64,000 nucleotides of DNA from CAZMRQ01 sp964568795 (GTDB lineage: Bacteria > Pseudomonadota > Gammaproteobacteria > Comchoanobacterales > Comchoanobacteraceae): NCBI GenBank assembly GCA_964568795.1, contig CAZMRQ010000002.1:18835-82834 (forward strand), given 5' to 3'. A program made the translations under genes and the position numbers. The notes below the pieces were generated by a model that saw nothing but the letters and a program-made list of their open reading frames with translations, was not told the DNA's origin and did no database searches. Positions 36,473-45,846 of the stretch are shown here, in pieces (the first letter of the stretch is position 1; each line of letters begins with the position of its first letter).

Positions 36473-39394
36473 CTATGCAAGAGGTCTTGCTGCAACAGGC
36501 TCTGCTTTCTGCGGCAAACACCCTCTAAGTCCTTTTTTAATTGTGACAGCGAAATTTCGTGCTACCTGGCAGGTTGACTTGAAGTTCATACTTTGCACAG
36601 GTGGCATCACGTTTGGTTGGCCTAAACACTCAGGTTTATACATGGTGTCAATAATAAGTTTTATAATAAGTGCTCCAGAAAAGCAGATGGCTGCATTAAC
36701 GCTAAGTAATTTTATTGTTAGTGAAAGAGTGACCGGTACACCAACGATAGCGAGAGTGGCCAGTAACATGATGCTAAAAGTCGTAAAAAGACCAGAGGCT
36801 GCTAGTACTATAATATTTTTAACGCGGTCAACTCGATTCTTTTTGTCGTCAAAGATTTTGAGGGCATTCCCTAAGCCTTGCATGAAATTGGGATTTTCAT
36901 CTGTTGGGCTGAGCTCTAGACTTGGAAAAACGGCCAGACAAATAGTCTGATATAATGCAAATAGGCTAGAGTCACCTCCAGAGGGGTACTCACTAATAGC
37001 CGCTTTTATTTTAGTGAAAATTAAAGATATATTGAGGCCCTTAAATACAGTGATTTTCTCGATTAGTGTCTGGGCCTGTCTGTTGGCTGTTTCACGATCA
37101 TCATTCATCATATGTAAGGTGCATCTGATAAGTTTTTTAAAATCTGATTCGCTGGGATGGATTGTCTCATGAAAAGCTTCCCAGTATCTCAGAAGTGCTG
37201 CTTGGCCAAACCATCGTTTACGGAAGCCATACATCAGTATGACGTGAATTATTGTCCAGTCTATTGCTTTGGGAACAGGGTGTGCTGACTCTTTCTGTGG
37301 TTCCATTCTCTGCGGTTCTATTCCTAGTGTAGCCGTCAGATTAGCCTCAGCGGAAGGCTCTTGTGTCATTTTGCGTGCAGCTTCTACATAGCTGGCTGGA
37401 AGGAACCCTATGTTTTGTAGTTTGCATAACCGCTGTATTCTTACACAAGTTTGCATGAGGCTGTCGTCATCATCTGGGTTTTTCTCCAGCAAGATGTGTA
37501 GAATACGTGCTGCTTTTAATAATGCTGCTTTTATATTTTTTTGTTCTTCGGCTTCACCATGTGTTGGGCGTGAAGTAATAAGCGAGTGAAAGTTTATTGC
37601 TAAGTCTTTGCTTTCATTGCTGTCAGCTCCTAGGCAGCAAAAAAGAGTGTGAAACTGCTTTTGTGCATCGGTTAGTCCTACAACGTGTGTGGTTGCACTT
37701 AGTGCACCTGATAGTTCTGTTTGTTCAAGCTGTTTAATGAGCGCAAGTGCAAGCACACCATAGAAGGCTGCACTGCTATCATCACCCTTGCTGGTTGGGC
37801 TGAAATTAGAAAGTATTGCATCAGTAATCATTGCTTTGTTAGAATGGGTGGCACCTGATGTTTGTGTTAGGATTCCCAGTGTAACACGCAAGCTGTCATC
37901 TAGCCGTGAGTTGCTTGGCATAGCATGAATTCTTTCTATACAATGACAGAGGATGTCAAGGGCATTTGAGATATTGAAGGACGTATTTGTAGGTCTGGCA
38001 CTAGACAAACGAGCTAATGTCCTGAGATGCCATGCTGCTTTATCGTGAGCGACCCCTGCCATGCCAAGAAGTGCTGTAAGCTGTGTTCGTTTTGTTTTTG
38101 TGTGTTGATGTGATGTGAGTAGATCTAGAAGCAGACCTTTGTCTGTTTTCAAAGCAGTAAAACACAATTTGAGTAGAGCGCTTCTTTCTTCTGGTTTTCC
38201 CTGTATTTGCCTAAGTACTCTTTTTGCGTTCCCTATTTGGGCCACACTATAAACCCAAGTATGAAAAGCCCGTTTGAGTGGGGAGGTCCATTTGAGTTGA
38301 GGGCATATTATGCCTTGTTGATATACTTTAAGGGACTCTTTGCCAATGACACTGAATTCAGATAGTACACTGAGAGCCAAATTTAGTCCGTCAACTTGCC
38401 TGTGGCCTCCTCTAGGGGTAGGCTGCGTCATGAGGGCGTGTGTTAGTTTATCATATGCAATAAGTGTTCCAAGAAGAGGGTTCGGTTGTTTTTCTTTTCT
38501 AGATGTTAATGTGCTCAGTGAGATCACTAAAGTCATAAATGGGTTTTCATGTATCGCGTATGACTTATTAAGTTGTTCAGTGAAGTTAGCATACAGTGTT
38601 TTTGGTAAATCGGGAGATTGGAAAGCAGTTTTGTCAATTGTGACAACGTGCGCGGCATAGTAAAGCAAGAGGCAGGTCTTGCAATAAAATTCCTCACTGC
38701 GTTTCTCATCACTCTCAGTAAGTTTGTTCAGGTAAGATATTTTTGGCTGAGAACTGAATTTCTCTAGAAGGTCTAGGATATGCGCGTAGGCGCTATCGAG
38801 GTCTTCAGCTCTAAAGTTAAGTGAACAGGCTTGAAACCACTGATTGAGCTCCGATTGCAGCTCAGTTTTCTGTTGAGTATGCTGAGCACTAATTGCATTA
38901 TAGCTTTTAGCTGTATCGCCCTTGTTATTCTTCTCAAGTGTCTTCATTATCCTAAATGCGGTAAATTGATTGAGTGTAGCCCAGTCAGGGTATTGTTCAA
39001 GTATGGCCCTGTACTCGGCGGTTTGCTCAGCGGAGAGGGTGTCGGTAAGGAGGCCTTCTATTGGCGTATTCGCATCATAATCAGGATATGTTTGAGTGAG
39101 ATCTTTGATTTGGTTATAGTGGTGTATGAATTCTGTTGGAGATGACTCAATCTCGTCCCAGTCGGATAGCATACCCTCGTTCAGCTGCTGGAAATTAGAT
39201 TCAAGTGGAGAGTCGTCAGTAAAGGGGGCTATTGTGCGTAGCTCATCTACATTTTTCTTTAATAATTTGAGGTGAATCATGTTCGAAATACGTGCAAACA
39301 TTCCAGTCACATCAGCCAGGGATGTGCGGTCAAGAGCGCCGCGAATGAGTCCTCCGCTGAAATTCACTACGCTTTGAAGTCCTGGTATTGGCAT
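36473..39394 (-). CDS. large protein of unknown function with C-terminal membrane segments
   Basis: The 973-residue protein is mostly alpha-helical and hydrophilic, with two adjacent hydrophobic segments near the C-terminus (about 863-885 and 894-916) and a basic tail. No catalytic motif, repeat family or signal peptide is visible. The N-terminus (MPIPGLQSVVNFSGGLIRGALD) is weakly amphipathic. Size, lone transcription and the C-terminal hairpin fit a membrane-inserting secreted effector, but this is inference from general features. Its start is divergent from the dcw cluster and its 3' end converges on adk, 16 bases apart. Confidence 0.75.
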   Translation of the reverse strand: MPIPGLQSVVNFSGGLIRGALDRTSLADVTGMFARISNMIHLKLLKKNVDELRTIAPFTDDSPLESNFQQLNEGMLSDWDEIESSPTEFIHHYNQIKDLTQTYPDYDANTPIEGLLTDTLSAEQTAEYRAILEQYPDWATLNQFTAFRIMKTLEKNNKGDTAKSYNAISAQHTQQKTELQSELNQWFQACSLNFRAEDLDSAYAHILDLLEKFSSQPKISYLNKLTESDEKRSEEFYCKTCLLLYYAAHVVTIDKTAFQSPDLPKTLYANFTEQLNKSYAIHENPFMTLVISLSTLTSRKEKQPNPLLGTLIAYDKLTHALMTQPTPRGGHRQVDGLNLALSVLSEFSVIGKESLKVYQQGIICPQLKWTSPLKRAFHTWVYSVAQIGNAKRVLRQIQGKPEERSALLKLCFTALKTDKGLLLDLLTSHQHTKTKRTQLTALLGMAGVAHDKAAWHLRTLARLSSARPTNTSFNISNALDILCHCIERIHAMPSNSRLDDSLRVTLGILTQTSGATHSNKAMITDAILSNFSPTSKGDDSSAAFYGVLALALIKQLEQTELSGALSATTHVVGLTDAQKQFHTLFCCLGADSNESKDLAINFHSLITSRPTHGEAEEQKNIKAALLKAARILHILLEKNPDDDDSLMQTCVRIQRLCKLQNIGFLPASYVEAARKMTQEPSAEANLTATLGIEPQRMEPQKESAHPVPKAIDWTIIHVILMYGFRKRWFGQAALLRYWEAFHETIHPSESDFKKLIRCTLHMMNDDRETANRQAQTLIEKITVFKGLNISLIFTKIKAAISEYPSGGDSSLFALYQTICLAVFPSLELSPTDENPNFMQGLGNALKIFDDKKNRVDRVKNIIVLAASGLFTTFSIMLLATLAIVGVPVTLSLTIKLLSVNAAICFSGALIIKLIIDTMYKPECLGQPNVMPPVQSMNFKSTCQVARNFAVTIKKGLRGCLPQKAEPVAARPLA

Positions 39395-39645
39395 TTTCTA
39401 ACCCTCTTTTTAGCTGTTCAGTTATTTTAGTTATACTATAACGATATGAGTCTATGTGCAAGTAGTTCGCGGTGTATTTTATTTACATCCTATCTTTCTG
39501 TACAATGCCGATACTTGTTTAACTGATCATTGTATTTACTTTAGTTTTCAAAGACATGCTGAAGTCTTTAGTGCATTGTTTTGTCCCATGCTTTCCTTAT
39601 TCATTTCAAGTCTGCATTGACTGTAGGTGGTGATTCTTTGTCAGA

Positions 39646-39723
39646 TAGTGGGGATAAGTGGCTTGACAATGGTTAAAAAATGGTGGATAGTGTAATTAAG
39701 TGGTAAAAAGTGGAAGTTAGTGG
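39646..39723 (+). promoter_or_regulatory. array of MraZ-binding boxes
   Basis: AAGTGG at 39698 and 39708 and TAGTGG at 39718 repeat with an exact 10-base period ending at the mraZ start codon. Weaker in-phase copies lie at 39688 (TAGTGT) and 39678 (AAATGG). A second pair at 39646 (TAGTGG) and 39656 (AAGTGG) shares the period. Known MraZ operators are TGG-containing boxes spaced one helical turn apart, so this is very probably the autoregulatory site. Confidence 0.8.
39663..39691 (+). promoter_or_regulatory. putative promoter of the dcw cluster
   Basis: TTGACA (39663-39668) matches the -35 consensus perfectly and lies 17 bases before GATAGT (39686-39691, 4 of 6). The -10 sits inside the MraZ box array, so MraZ binding would block it. 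Confidence 0.6.
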
Positions 39724-39724
39724 A

Positions 39725-40192
39725 ATGTTTCGTGGCAATACGGAAATCAACATAGACAGTAAAGGACGGTTTGCCGTTCCAACCAAGTACAGGTCAATGT
39801 TAAAAGAGCAGTCAGGTGGGCGAGTGGTTGTGACTATCGATACAGACTCTCCTTGTTTGCTTATATACCCACTAAATGTTTGGCAAGTGATTGAAGAAAA
39901 AATCCAAGAACTGCCAACATTCAACCCAACCACGCGGCGTATACAAAGATTACTGATAGGCCACGCTCATGAAGTTGAGCTTGACGCACAAGGGCGAGTC
40001 CTTGTGCCACCGGTGTTACGTAAGCATGCGCAAATTCAGAAGAAACTCATGCTGGTCGGACAAGGGAAGAAATTTGAGATATGGAGTGAGACACGTTGGG
40101 AAACTGAGTGTCAAGCATGGTTAGAACAAGGAGTTGGTGCCAATGAAAATGGGGCAGACATGCCAGCCATACTTGATGATCTTTCGGTATAG
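39725..40192 (+). CDS. mraZ: transcriptional regulator MraZ
   Basis: From ATG 39725 (MFRGNTEINID) the 155-residue protein has two AbrB-like repeats, each with the D-x-K/Q-G-R motif (IDSKGRFAVP near residue 12 and LDAQGRVLVP near 90). It binds the repeated boxes directly upstream and represses its own operon. A 15-base longer frame start lies within the operator and is unlikely. It is the first gene of the division and cell wall cluster, 4 bases before rsmH. Confidence 0.95.
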   Translation: MFRGNTEINIDSKGRFAVPTKYRSMLKEQSGGRVVVTIDTDSPCLLIYPLNVWQVIEEKIQELPTFNPTTRRIQRLLIGHAHEVELDAQGRVLVPPVLRKHAQIQKKLMLVGQGKKFEIWSETRWETECQAWLEQGVGANENGADMPAILDDLSV

Positions 40193-40196
40193 CATC

Positions 40197-41075
40197 ATGA
40201 AAGATCATAAGTCGGTATTGCTGGTTGAATCCATCGAAGCTCTAAGGATAAGAGCTGATGGCTGCTATATCGATGGCACCTATGGTAGAGGTGGGCACTC
40301 TGCGGCTATTTTGGATCAGTTATCAGCGAAGGGGAAACTTTTTGCTTGTGATTGTGATCCTCAGGCTGCAGAGGATGCCAGCCGTTTTCAAGATGATGAC
40401 CGTTTTCAATTTCTGTCAACAAATTTTGCAGATTTAATTGATGATTTGCCAAAAGGTATTCTAGGACAAGTCGACGGTATTTTATTAGATTTAGGAGTTT
40501 CATCACCTCAGCTTGATGAAGCCAATAGAGGCTTTTCTTTTCGTTTTGAAGCACCCATTGATATGCGTATGAACAATACAGAAGGGGATTCAGGCTTAAA
40601 ATGGTTGTGTGAAGTATCTGAAACTGAGCTTGCTGATGTTATTTTCCATTATGGACAAGAAAGGTTGTCTAGGAGGATAGCACGCCGAATAATTCAAATG
40701 CGCCATCCTGAAATGACAACAAAGGAATTGGCTTTATGGATAAGTCAATGCTATCCCAAGCGCCGATATGATAAGCATCCTGCTACCAAGACTTTTCAGG
40801 CCATTCGAATGCATGTCAATCAAGAACTACAGAGTCTTGAGAAAGTTTTAAGTGATGCCCCTCATATTTTGTCAATGAAAGGCCGTATAGCTGTCATCAC
40901 ATTTCATGGTCTTGAGCGCAAACTTGTCAAGCGCTGGAGCCAACCAAGTACCGACTTCCTTCCCTTCCCTAAACTAAGGCCTACTGGACGAGCAACTAAG
41001 CCATCTCACTTAGAGTTGATTAGTAATTCCCGGTCCAGTAGTGCCTTACTCACTACATTGGAGCGTGTTGCATGA
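40197..41075 (+). CDS. rsmH: 16S rRNA (cytosine-N4)-methyltransferase RsmH
   Basis: From ATG 40197 (MKDHKSVLLVESIEAL) the 292-residue enzyme methylates C1402 of 16S rRNA. The SAM site is DGTYGRGGHS, and further motifs are LLDLGVSSPQLD, RGFSF and TFHGLERKLVKR. The frame runs 21 codons upstream inside mraZ, but the family start is clear. It overlaps ftsL by ATGA. Confidence 0.96.
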   Translation: MKDHKSVLLVESIEALRIRADGCYIDGTYGRGGHSAAILDQLSAKGKLFACDCDPQAAEDASRFQDDDRFQFLSTNFADLIDDLPKGILGQVDGILLDLGVSSPQLDEANRGFSFRFEAPIDMRMNNTEGDSGLKWLCEVSETELADVIFHYGQERLSRRIARRIIQMRHPEMTTKELALWISQCYPKRRYDKHPATKTFQAIRMHVNQELQSLEKVLSDAPHILSMKGRIAVITFHGLERKLVKRWSQPSTDFLPFPKLRPTGRATKPSHLELISNSRSSSALLTTLERVA

Positions 41076-41377
41076 GAATATCTGTTTTATCTAATCAAAG
41101 TCGGCTGGCTTATTCAGTCGCTTGTCTTTATGCCTATGAAAAAGTAATTACAGGGTTGTTGATATCAATGCTTGTCATTAGTATGCTGGTTCTTGTCGGT
41201 GTGAAATTTGAAAATTATAGACTGTTGCAAACATTGTCTCATGTTGAGGGGCAAAATCAGTCATTGATGGTTGAGCAAAAAAAACTGAGAGTTGACCAGG
41301 GAAAGATAGTTAGTTATCTTAGTATTAAGAATTACTCTGCGAAAAATCAATGGCAAAATGGCTCAATGCTGACATAA
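41072..41377 (+). CDS. ftsL: cell division protein FtsL
   Basis: The 101-residue bitopic protein has a cytoplasmic N-terminus, one membrane segment at about 27-46 and a short periplasmic coiled coil. FtsL acts with FtsB and FtsQ to activate FtsWI at the septum. Identity rests on size, topology and its usual place between rsmH and ftsI, since FtsL sequences vary widely. It overlaps both neighbours (4 and 28 nt). Confidence 0.9.
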   Translation: MRISVLSNQSRLAYSVACLYAYEKVITGLLISMLVISMLVLVGVKFENYRLLQTLSHVEGQNQSLMVEQKKLRVDQGKIVSYLSIKNYSAKNQWQNGSMLT

Positions 41378-43062
41378 AAACAAAGTTTGGTCGCTCGATT
41401 TATCAGCGTTACATTTTTGTCGTGTTGGTATTCGGATTATTCATTGTGGGTGTTGTAGGTCGTATCGGTTTTATATACCAATTAGACCCAACTCTGCTGA
41501 CTGGTCAACAGAAAAGAGTGACTCACAGTACTGTTAAATCAATGCAGCCAAGAGGATTAATAAATGATCGATTTGGTTATACACTCGCACTAAGTGTTCC
41601 TAAATATAAATTATGGATTGATTCAGTTCATGTTGATTGGGATGAGGCCAAACAAACTAAACTTGCCAAAATGGTAGGGTGGCCAGAAAATAAAATGAAA
41701 CAATGGTTTGTCAAACATAAAAAGAGCTATGCTCACCTAGGTGAACTTGATACGTCACAATATCAATCTTTAAAGCAGTCAGGACTTAAGGGGCTGCATC
41801 TTGATATTGATTATCAGCGTTACTACTCTTTAGCTGATAAAGCAGCTCATTTAGTAGGGAGGACCGATCATGTGAATGAGGGTATACAGGGGCTAGAGTA
41901 TGCACTAAATAGTGAGCTTCATGGCCAAGCAATTGCAAGCATAGTCAAACATGACCGTAAAGGACGTCCCTTGAGTAGACACCAGGCGACGCAAGAATCA
42001 ACTCCAGCAATTATGACAACAATTGATCACAGGGTGCAATTTTTTGCAGCTGAAGAGCTTGAAAAAATGATCACTGAATCAGAAGCTGAATCTGGTTCAG
42101 TCATAGTCTTAAGCAAAAGAGGCGATATCCTTGCTATGGTCAATGCTCCAAGTTTTGACCCGAATAAGCCTCTTGAGAAACTTGATAGCCGTATTCGAAA
42201 TAGGGCATTCGTCGATTTATTTGAACCTGGCTCAGTTGTAAAGCCATTGGCAATGGCAGTTCTTTTGCCGGAGATTGCTGGGAAAATTAACGCGCTTAAT
42301 ACATCTGGTGGCCGTATCAGATTGGGGAAATTTACAGTCAGCGATACCAGAGATCATGGCCGCATAAAACTTGATGATGTGATTAAAAAGTCAAGCAATG
42401 TGGCCATGATTAAATTAGCTCAATTAGCCGAAAAAACACATCTTATCGAAGGCTACAAAGCACTTGGCTTATTTGATGAAAGTGATATTCACTTGTATGG
42501 TGAGCCTGTCAATCAGCAATTTTCGCAAATAGATAAAAAATCACTGAGCTACCTGACTGCTAGTTATGGATACGGTTTTCAAGTATCCTTGTTACGTATG
42601 GCGCATGCTTATTTAATCTTAGCTAATCATGGTGTTGACCCAGGTCTCCGCTTGCTTCATAATGTCAATCATAAGCAACACCGTGTGGTGTCTGCTGAAA
42701 TAGCAAAAAGGGTTAATCAGATGTTATTGTCTGCAGTTTCTCATGATGGCACAGGTCATAGAGCACGTATTAAAGGAGTGCATGTTTCTGGAAAGACTGG
42801 TACAGCTCATATACAGAGTTCAAATCAGAGAGGGTATGTAGACAAACACATGGCCTCCTTTATTGGTTTTGCACCTACTGAAGAGCCACAGTATGTGGTT
42901 GCTGTGCAACTCAATGAGCCTAAGGGAATGTACCATTTTGGTTCTCGTTCAGCAGCCCCATTATTTAAGAAAGTCATGGAATTCGCTCTGAATGCTCATG
43001 CATTCCAGCCCATATTGCCACATCAAACTGGAGCATTGTATGCCTCTACAAAAAACCATTAA
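41350..43062 (+). CDS. ftsI: septal transpeptidase FtsI (PBP3)
   Basis: The 570-residue class B penicillin-binding protein has an N-terminal membrane anchor (about 20-42), a pedestal domain and a transpeptidase domain. The active-site motifs are intact: SVVK with Ser295, SSN at 348-350 and KTG at 482-484. It crosslinks septal peptidoglycan with FtsW. There are no PASTA repeats. The murE ribosome site lies inside its 3' end. Confidence 0.96.
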   Translation: MAKWLNADIKTKFGRSIYQRYIFVVLVFGLFIVGVVGRIGFIYQLDPTLLTGQQKRVTHSTVKSMQPRGLINDRFGYTLALSVPKYKLWIDSVHVDWDEAKQTKLAKMVGWPENKMKQWFVKHKKSYAHLGELDTSQYQSLKQSGLKGLHLDIDYQRYYSLADKAAHLVGRTDHVNEGIQGLEYALNSELHGQAIASIVKHDRKGRPLSRHQATQESTPAIMTTIDHRVQFFAAEELEKMITESEAESGSVIVLSKRGDILAMVNAPSFDPNKPLEKLDSRIRNRAFVDLFEPGSVVKPLAMAVLLPEIAGKINALNTSGGRIRLGKFTVSDTRDHGRIKLDDVIKKSSNVAMIKLAQLAEKTHLIEGYKALGLFDESDIHLYGEPVNQQFSQIDKKSLSYLTASYGYGFQVSLLRMAHAYLILANHGVDPGLRLLHNVNHKQHRVVSAEIAKRVNQMLLSAVSHDGTGHRARIKGVHVSGKTGTAHIQSSNQRGYVDKHMASFIGFAPTEEPQYVVAVQLNEPKGMYHFGSRSAAPLFKKVMEFALNAHAFQPILPHQTGALYASTKNH

Positions 43063-44536
43063 AATGGCTATTACACAATGGGTGGTTAAAAATGAATACC
43101 ATTCGTTGCTGGGAAAATGTTTGGTTGATCATACAGATCATTTACAGCTTTCTTGCATTTTCATTGATCTTTTCAGTGAATACAGCGTCAGTCAAAAACA
43201 TTGGCAGCTTGCCCATGAGAAGGGCGCAAAGGCAGTTATAACACACCATCACAACGCCACGGACATCAATGGAATGCCAGTTATTCATGTGGAAATGCTG
43301 AGAGAAAAAGTGCACTTATTAGCAGCTTCTTTTTATGGATACCCAGCACAGCAAATGCAGATTTTTGGAGTAACGGGCACCAATGGCAAAACTTCTGTGT
43401 CTTATATGCTCGCAGCAAGCCTTCATGAAATGGGCCAGAAGGTCGGATATATCGGGACGCTCGGGTATACTTGTATTTTTGATTTGCATGATAGATCAAG
43501 ATTCCAGCCGACTATCACGACGACGCCAAGTGCTGTTCAGCTACAGCGAATTCTAGCTGAATTCAACTCAATTGGTGTTGCATTCGTTTGTATGGAAATT
43601 TCGTCTCATGGGATTGTGCAAGGTCGTATACGTTCCGTGCCTATTGATATTGCTGCCTTTACTAATTTAAGTCGTGATCATCTTGATTTTCATAAGACTA
43701 TGTTTGATTATGGGAAGGCGAAAAAGAAATTATTTACAGAATATCCTGTAGCTCAATCAATTATTAATATATCGGACCCGTTGGGTGAAAAAATACATGC
43801 TGATATTTCTGGGGTAAAACTGAGTACAGCAAATGACAAGGAAGCGCATTGCCGCTATAAAGTATTCCACTCTTCTACGAAAGGGCTCAAGTTCGTTATA
43901 ACCCATCTGGGAAGCAGTTATACAGTAGAAACAAAGCTCATTGGCGATTTTAATGCTGAAAACATGACTATTGTGTGGATGTCTTTAGTGGCCATGGGGT
44001 ATGATCCAAAACACGTGACCAAAGTACTCGGGCAACAAAAAATACTTCCTGGTCGAATGCAGATCTGTCCACACGTGCCTCTTAAGCCTGTAGTGATTAT
44101 AGATTATGCCCATACTCCTGGCTCATTGGAACAAGCCCTCACAGTTTTAAAGAAATTCACTCAGAAAAAAATATGGTGTGTGTTTGGTTGCGGTGGAGAA
44201 CGAGACCGCGGAAAGAGACCGCTTATGGGTCAAATTGCAGAGCGGCTGGCTGATCGTGTCATTATTACCCAAGATAACTCACGCTCAGAAGATCCTGATA
44301 TGATCGCATCTGATATTTTGAATGGAATGATATGTCCATGGGCAGTAGAGATGGATATGGATAGACAAGATGCTATTGTCCGAGCTGTTCATGATGCAGA
44401 ACCAGGCGACATTGTTTTAGTTGCTGGCCGTGGTCATGAGAAAGATCTCTCGATGAATAACGGCCAGCGCATCCCATGCTCAGACTTCGATATTGCTTGT
44501 GGAGCATTGGGTGTTGCGAGTGTTGAGGCTGTATGA
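43040..44536 (+). CDS. murE: UDP-MurNAc-tripeptide synthetase MurE
   Basis: From ATG 43040, with GGAG 6 bases upstream, the protein has 498 residues. The ATP loop GVTGTNGKT is at about 110-118. The meso-diaminopimelate motif, usually DNPR, reads DNSR at 412-415; Asn and Arg, the contact residues, are kept, so m-DAP is still the likely substrate. GRGHEKD near the C-terminus is typical. The start overlaps ftsI by 23 nt and the stop overlaps murF by ATGA. Confidence 0.95.
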   Translation: MPLQKTIKMAITQWVVKNEYHSLLGKCLVDHTDHLQLSCIFIDLFSEYSVSQKHWQLAHEKGAKAVITHHHNATDINGMPVIHVEMLREKVHLLAASFYGYPAQQMQIFGVTGTNGKTSVSYMLAASLHEMGQKVGYIGTLGYTCIFDLHDRSRFQPTITTTPSAVQLQRILAEFNSIGVAFVCMEISSHGIVQGRIRSVPIDIAAFTNLSRDHLDFHKTMFDYGKAKKKLFTEYPVAQSIINISDPLGEKIHADISGVKLSTANDKEAHCRYKVFHSSTKGLKFVITHLGSSYTVETKLIGDFNAENMTIVWMSLVAMGYDPKHVTKVLGQQKILPGRMQICPHVPLKPVVIIDYAHTPGSLEQALTVLKKFTQKKIWCVFGCGGERDRGKRPLMGQIAERLADRVIITQDNSRSEDPDMIASDILNGMICPWAVEMDMDRQDAIVRAVHDAEPGDIVLVAGRGHEKDLSMNNGQRIPCSDFDIACGALGVASVEAV

Positions 44537-45846
44537 ATCTGAAACAAGTATGCTGTGATTATTTTTCGATTGAGATGGCACATGAGCTCACAGGTATTGC
44601 ATACAACTCAAAAGATGTACGTCCGGGCATGATATTTATTGCTTTTTTAGGGCAGTCACATGATGGGCATGACTTTATTAATGAGGCTGTTTCAGCAGGT
44701 GCTAAGTTGGTTCTTGGAACTAAGAAGCTGTTTTTTTCATCAGTGGTCTATGTCCAGGTTGCAGATGTTCAGCAAACAATTTACGATTTAGCACGACTGT
44801 ACCGTAGATCCTTGCCAAAAGTGATTGCAATCACTGGAAGTGTCGGAAAAACAAGTACTAAAGACATCCTGTCACGTCTTATTTCAACAACTTTTTCTGT
44901 TAAATCAACAGTAGAAAACCATAACAATGAGCTAGGCCTTCCACTGACTATCCTCAATTGCCCAACTGGTTGTGAAGTGCTTATTTTAGAAATGGGGTCA
45001 AGAAGAGTTGGAGACATCGCTTATTTAATGGATTGTGCTCTTCCAGATATATCTATCATTACCCGTATTACTGAGTCTCATCTCGCTTCATTTGGCTCTA
45101 TTGATGTGATCTCTCAGGCTAAGTCGGAAATTATAAAACGCTGTCGTCCAGGCGATATAGCTTGTTTTCAAGAGGAAGAATATAAACAATATGGCTGGCA
45201 TACAGAGCGTGCTATTTTGTCAGTAAATAAAACAATTGTTAAGGATGGCTATTATACATATCAAGAAATTAAGCCAGGCAGCTATGAGTTAACTATGTAC
45301 ATCAATGGTCATTACACCCAATGGCGGGTGTCCATTTTAGGTGAGCATATGATTGATAATGTCGCCAAATGTATTCGTGTTGCGCTGGCATGCGGTGTTC
45401 GTCCAAAAGAGATTGCAAAAGCGCTTTTACATCATTCACCCTCACCTGGTAGGATGGAGTTGGTCCAGGGGGTGTATACTATAATTGACGATACATATAA
45501 CGCAGCTCCTTTATCAGTGGAACTCGGTCTCAATACTCTTGCTAAATATTCAAGCCCCAGTGCTTTTTTGTTTGGGCAGATGGCTGAGTGTGGTGTTGAT
45601 GAGATGGCGCTTCATCAACAAATCCTCAGGCATGCACATAAGCAGGGAATAGATCTCATATTAGGTTTTGGTGAACTATTCAAGGAGAAACCTTTAAGTG
45701 ACCTATGTCATGAAACAAATCTCAGTGATAAAGAATTGAAAAATCTTCTTCAGAGTAATAAGATAACTCATATTTATGTAAAAGGGTCTAGATCCATGCG
45801 TATGGAACACTACACTAAAATTTTAAATGAGACATGTGATGTTTGA
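44533..45846 (+). CDS. murF: UDP-MurNAc-pentapeptide synthetase MurF
   Basis: The 437-residue Mur ligase adds D-Ala-D-Ala (made by Ddl elsewhere in the window) to UDP-MurNAc-tripeptide. The P-loop ITGSVGKTSTKD lies near residue 100, ENHNNELGLPLT near 130, the Mur motif DDTYNAAPLS near 319 and GQMAECG near 350. It overlaps murE by 4 nt and mraY by about 20. Confidence 0.95.
   Translation: MNLKQVCCDYFSIEMAHELTGIAYNSKDVRPGMIFIAFLGQSHDGHDFINEAVSAGAKLVLGTKKLFFSSVVYVQVADVQQTIYDLARLYRRSLPKVIAITGSVGKTSTKDILSRLISTTFSVKSTVENHNNELGLPLTILNCPTGCEVLILEMGSRRVGDIAYLMDCALPDISIITRITESHLASFGSIDVISQAKSEIIKRCRPGDIACFQEEEYKQYGWHTERAILSVNKTIVKDGYYTYQEIKPGSYELTMYINGHYTQWRVSILGEHMIDNVAKCIRVALACGVRPKEIAKALLHHSPSPGRMELVQGVYTIIDDTYNAAPLSVELGLNTLAKYSSPSAFLFGQMAECGVDEMALHQQILRHAHKQGIDLILGFGELFKEKPLSDLCHETNLSDKELKNLLQSNKITHIYVKGSRSMRMEHYTKILNETCDV

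Noticed and set aside
36543..36950. 135-codon plus-strand frame
   Set aside because: It is antisense to the C-terminal end of the 973-residue protein, without its own signals.
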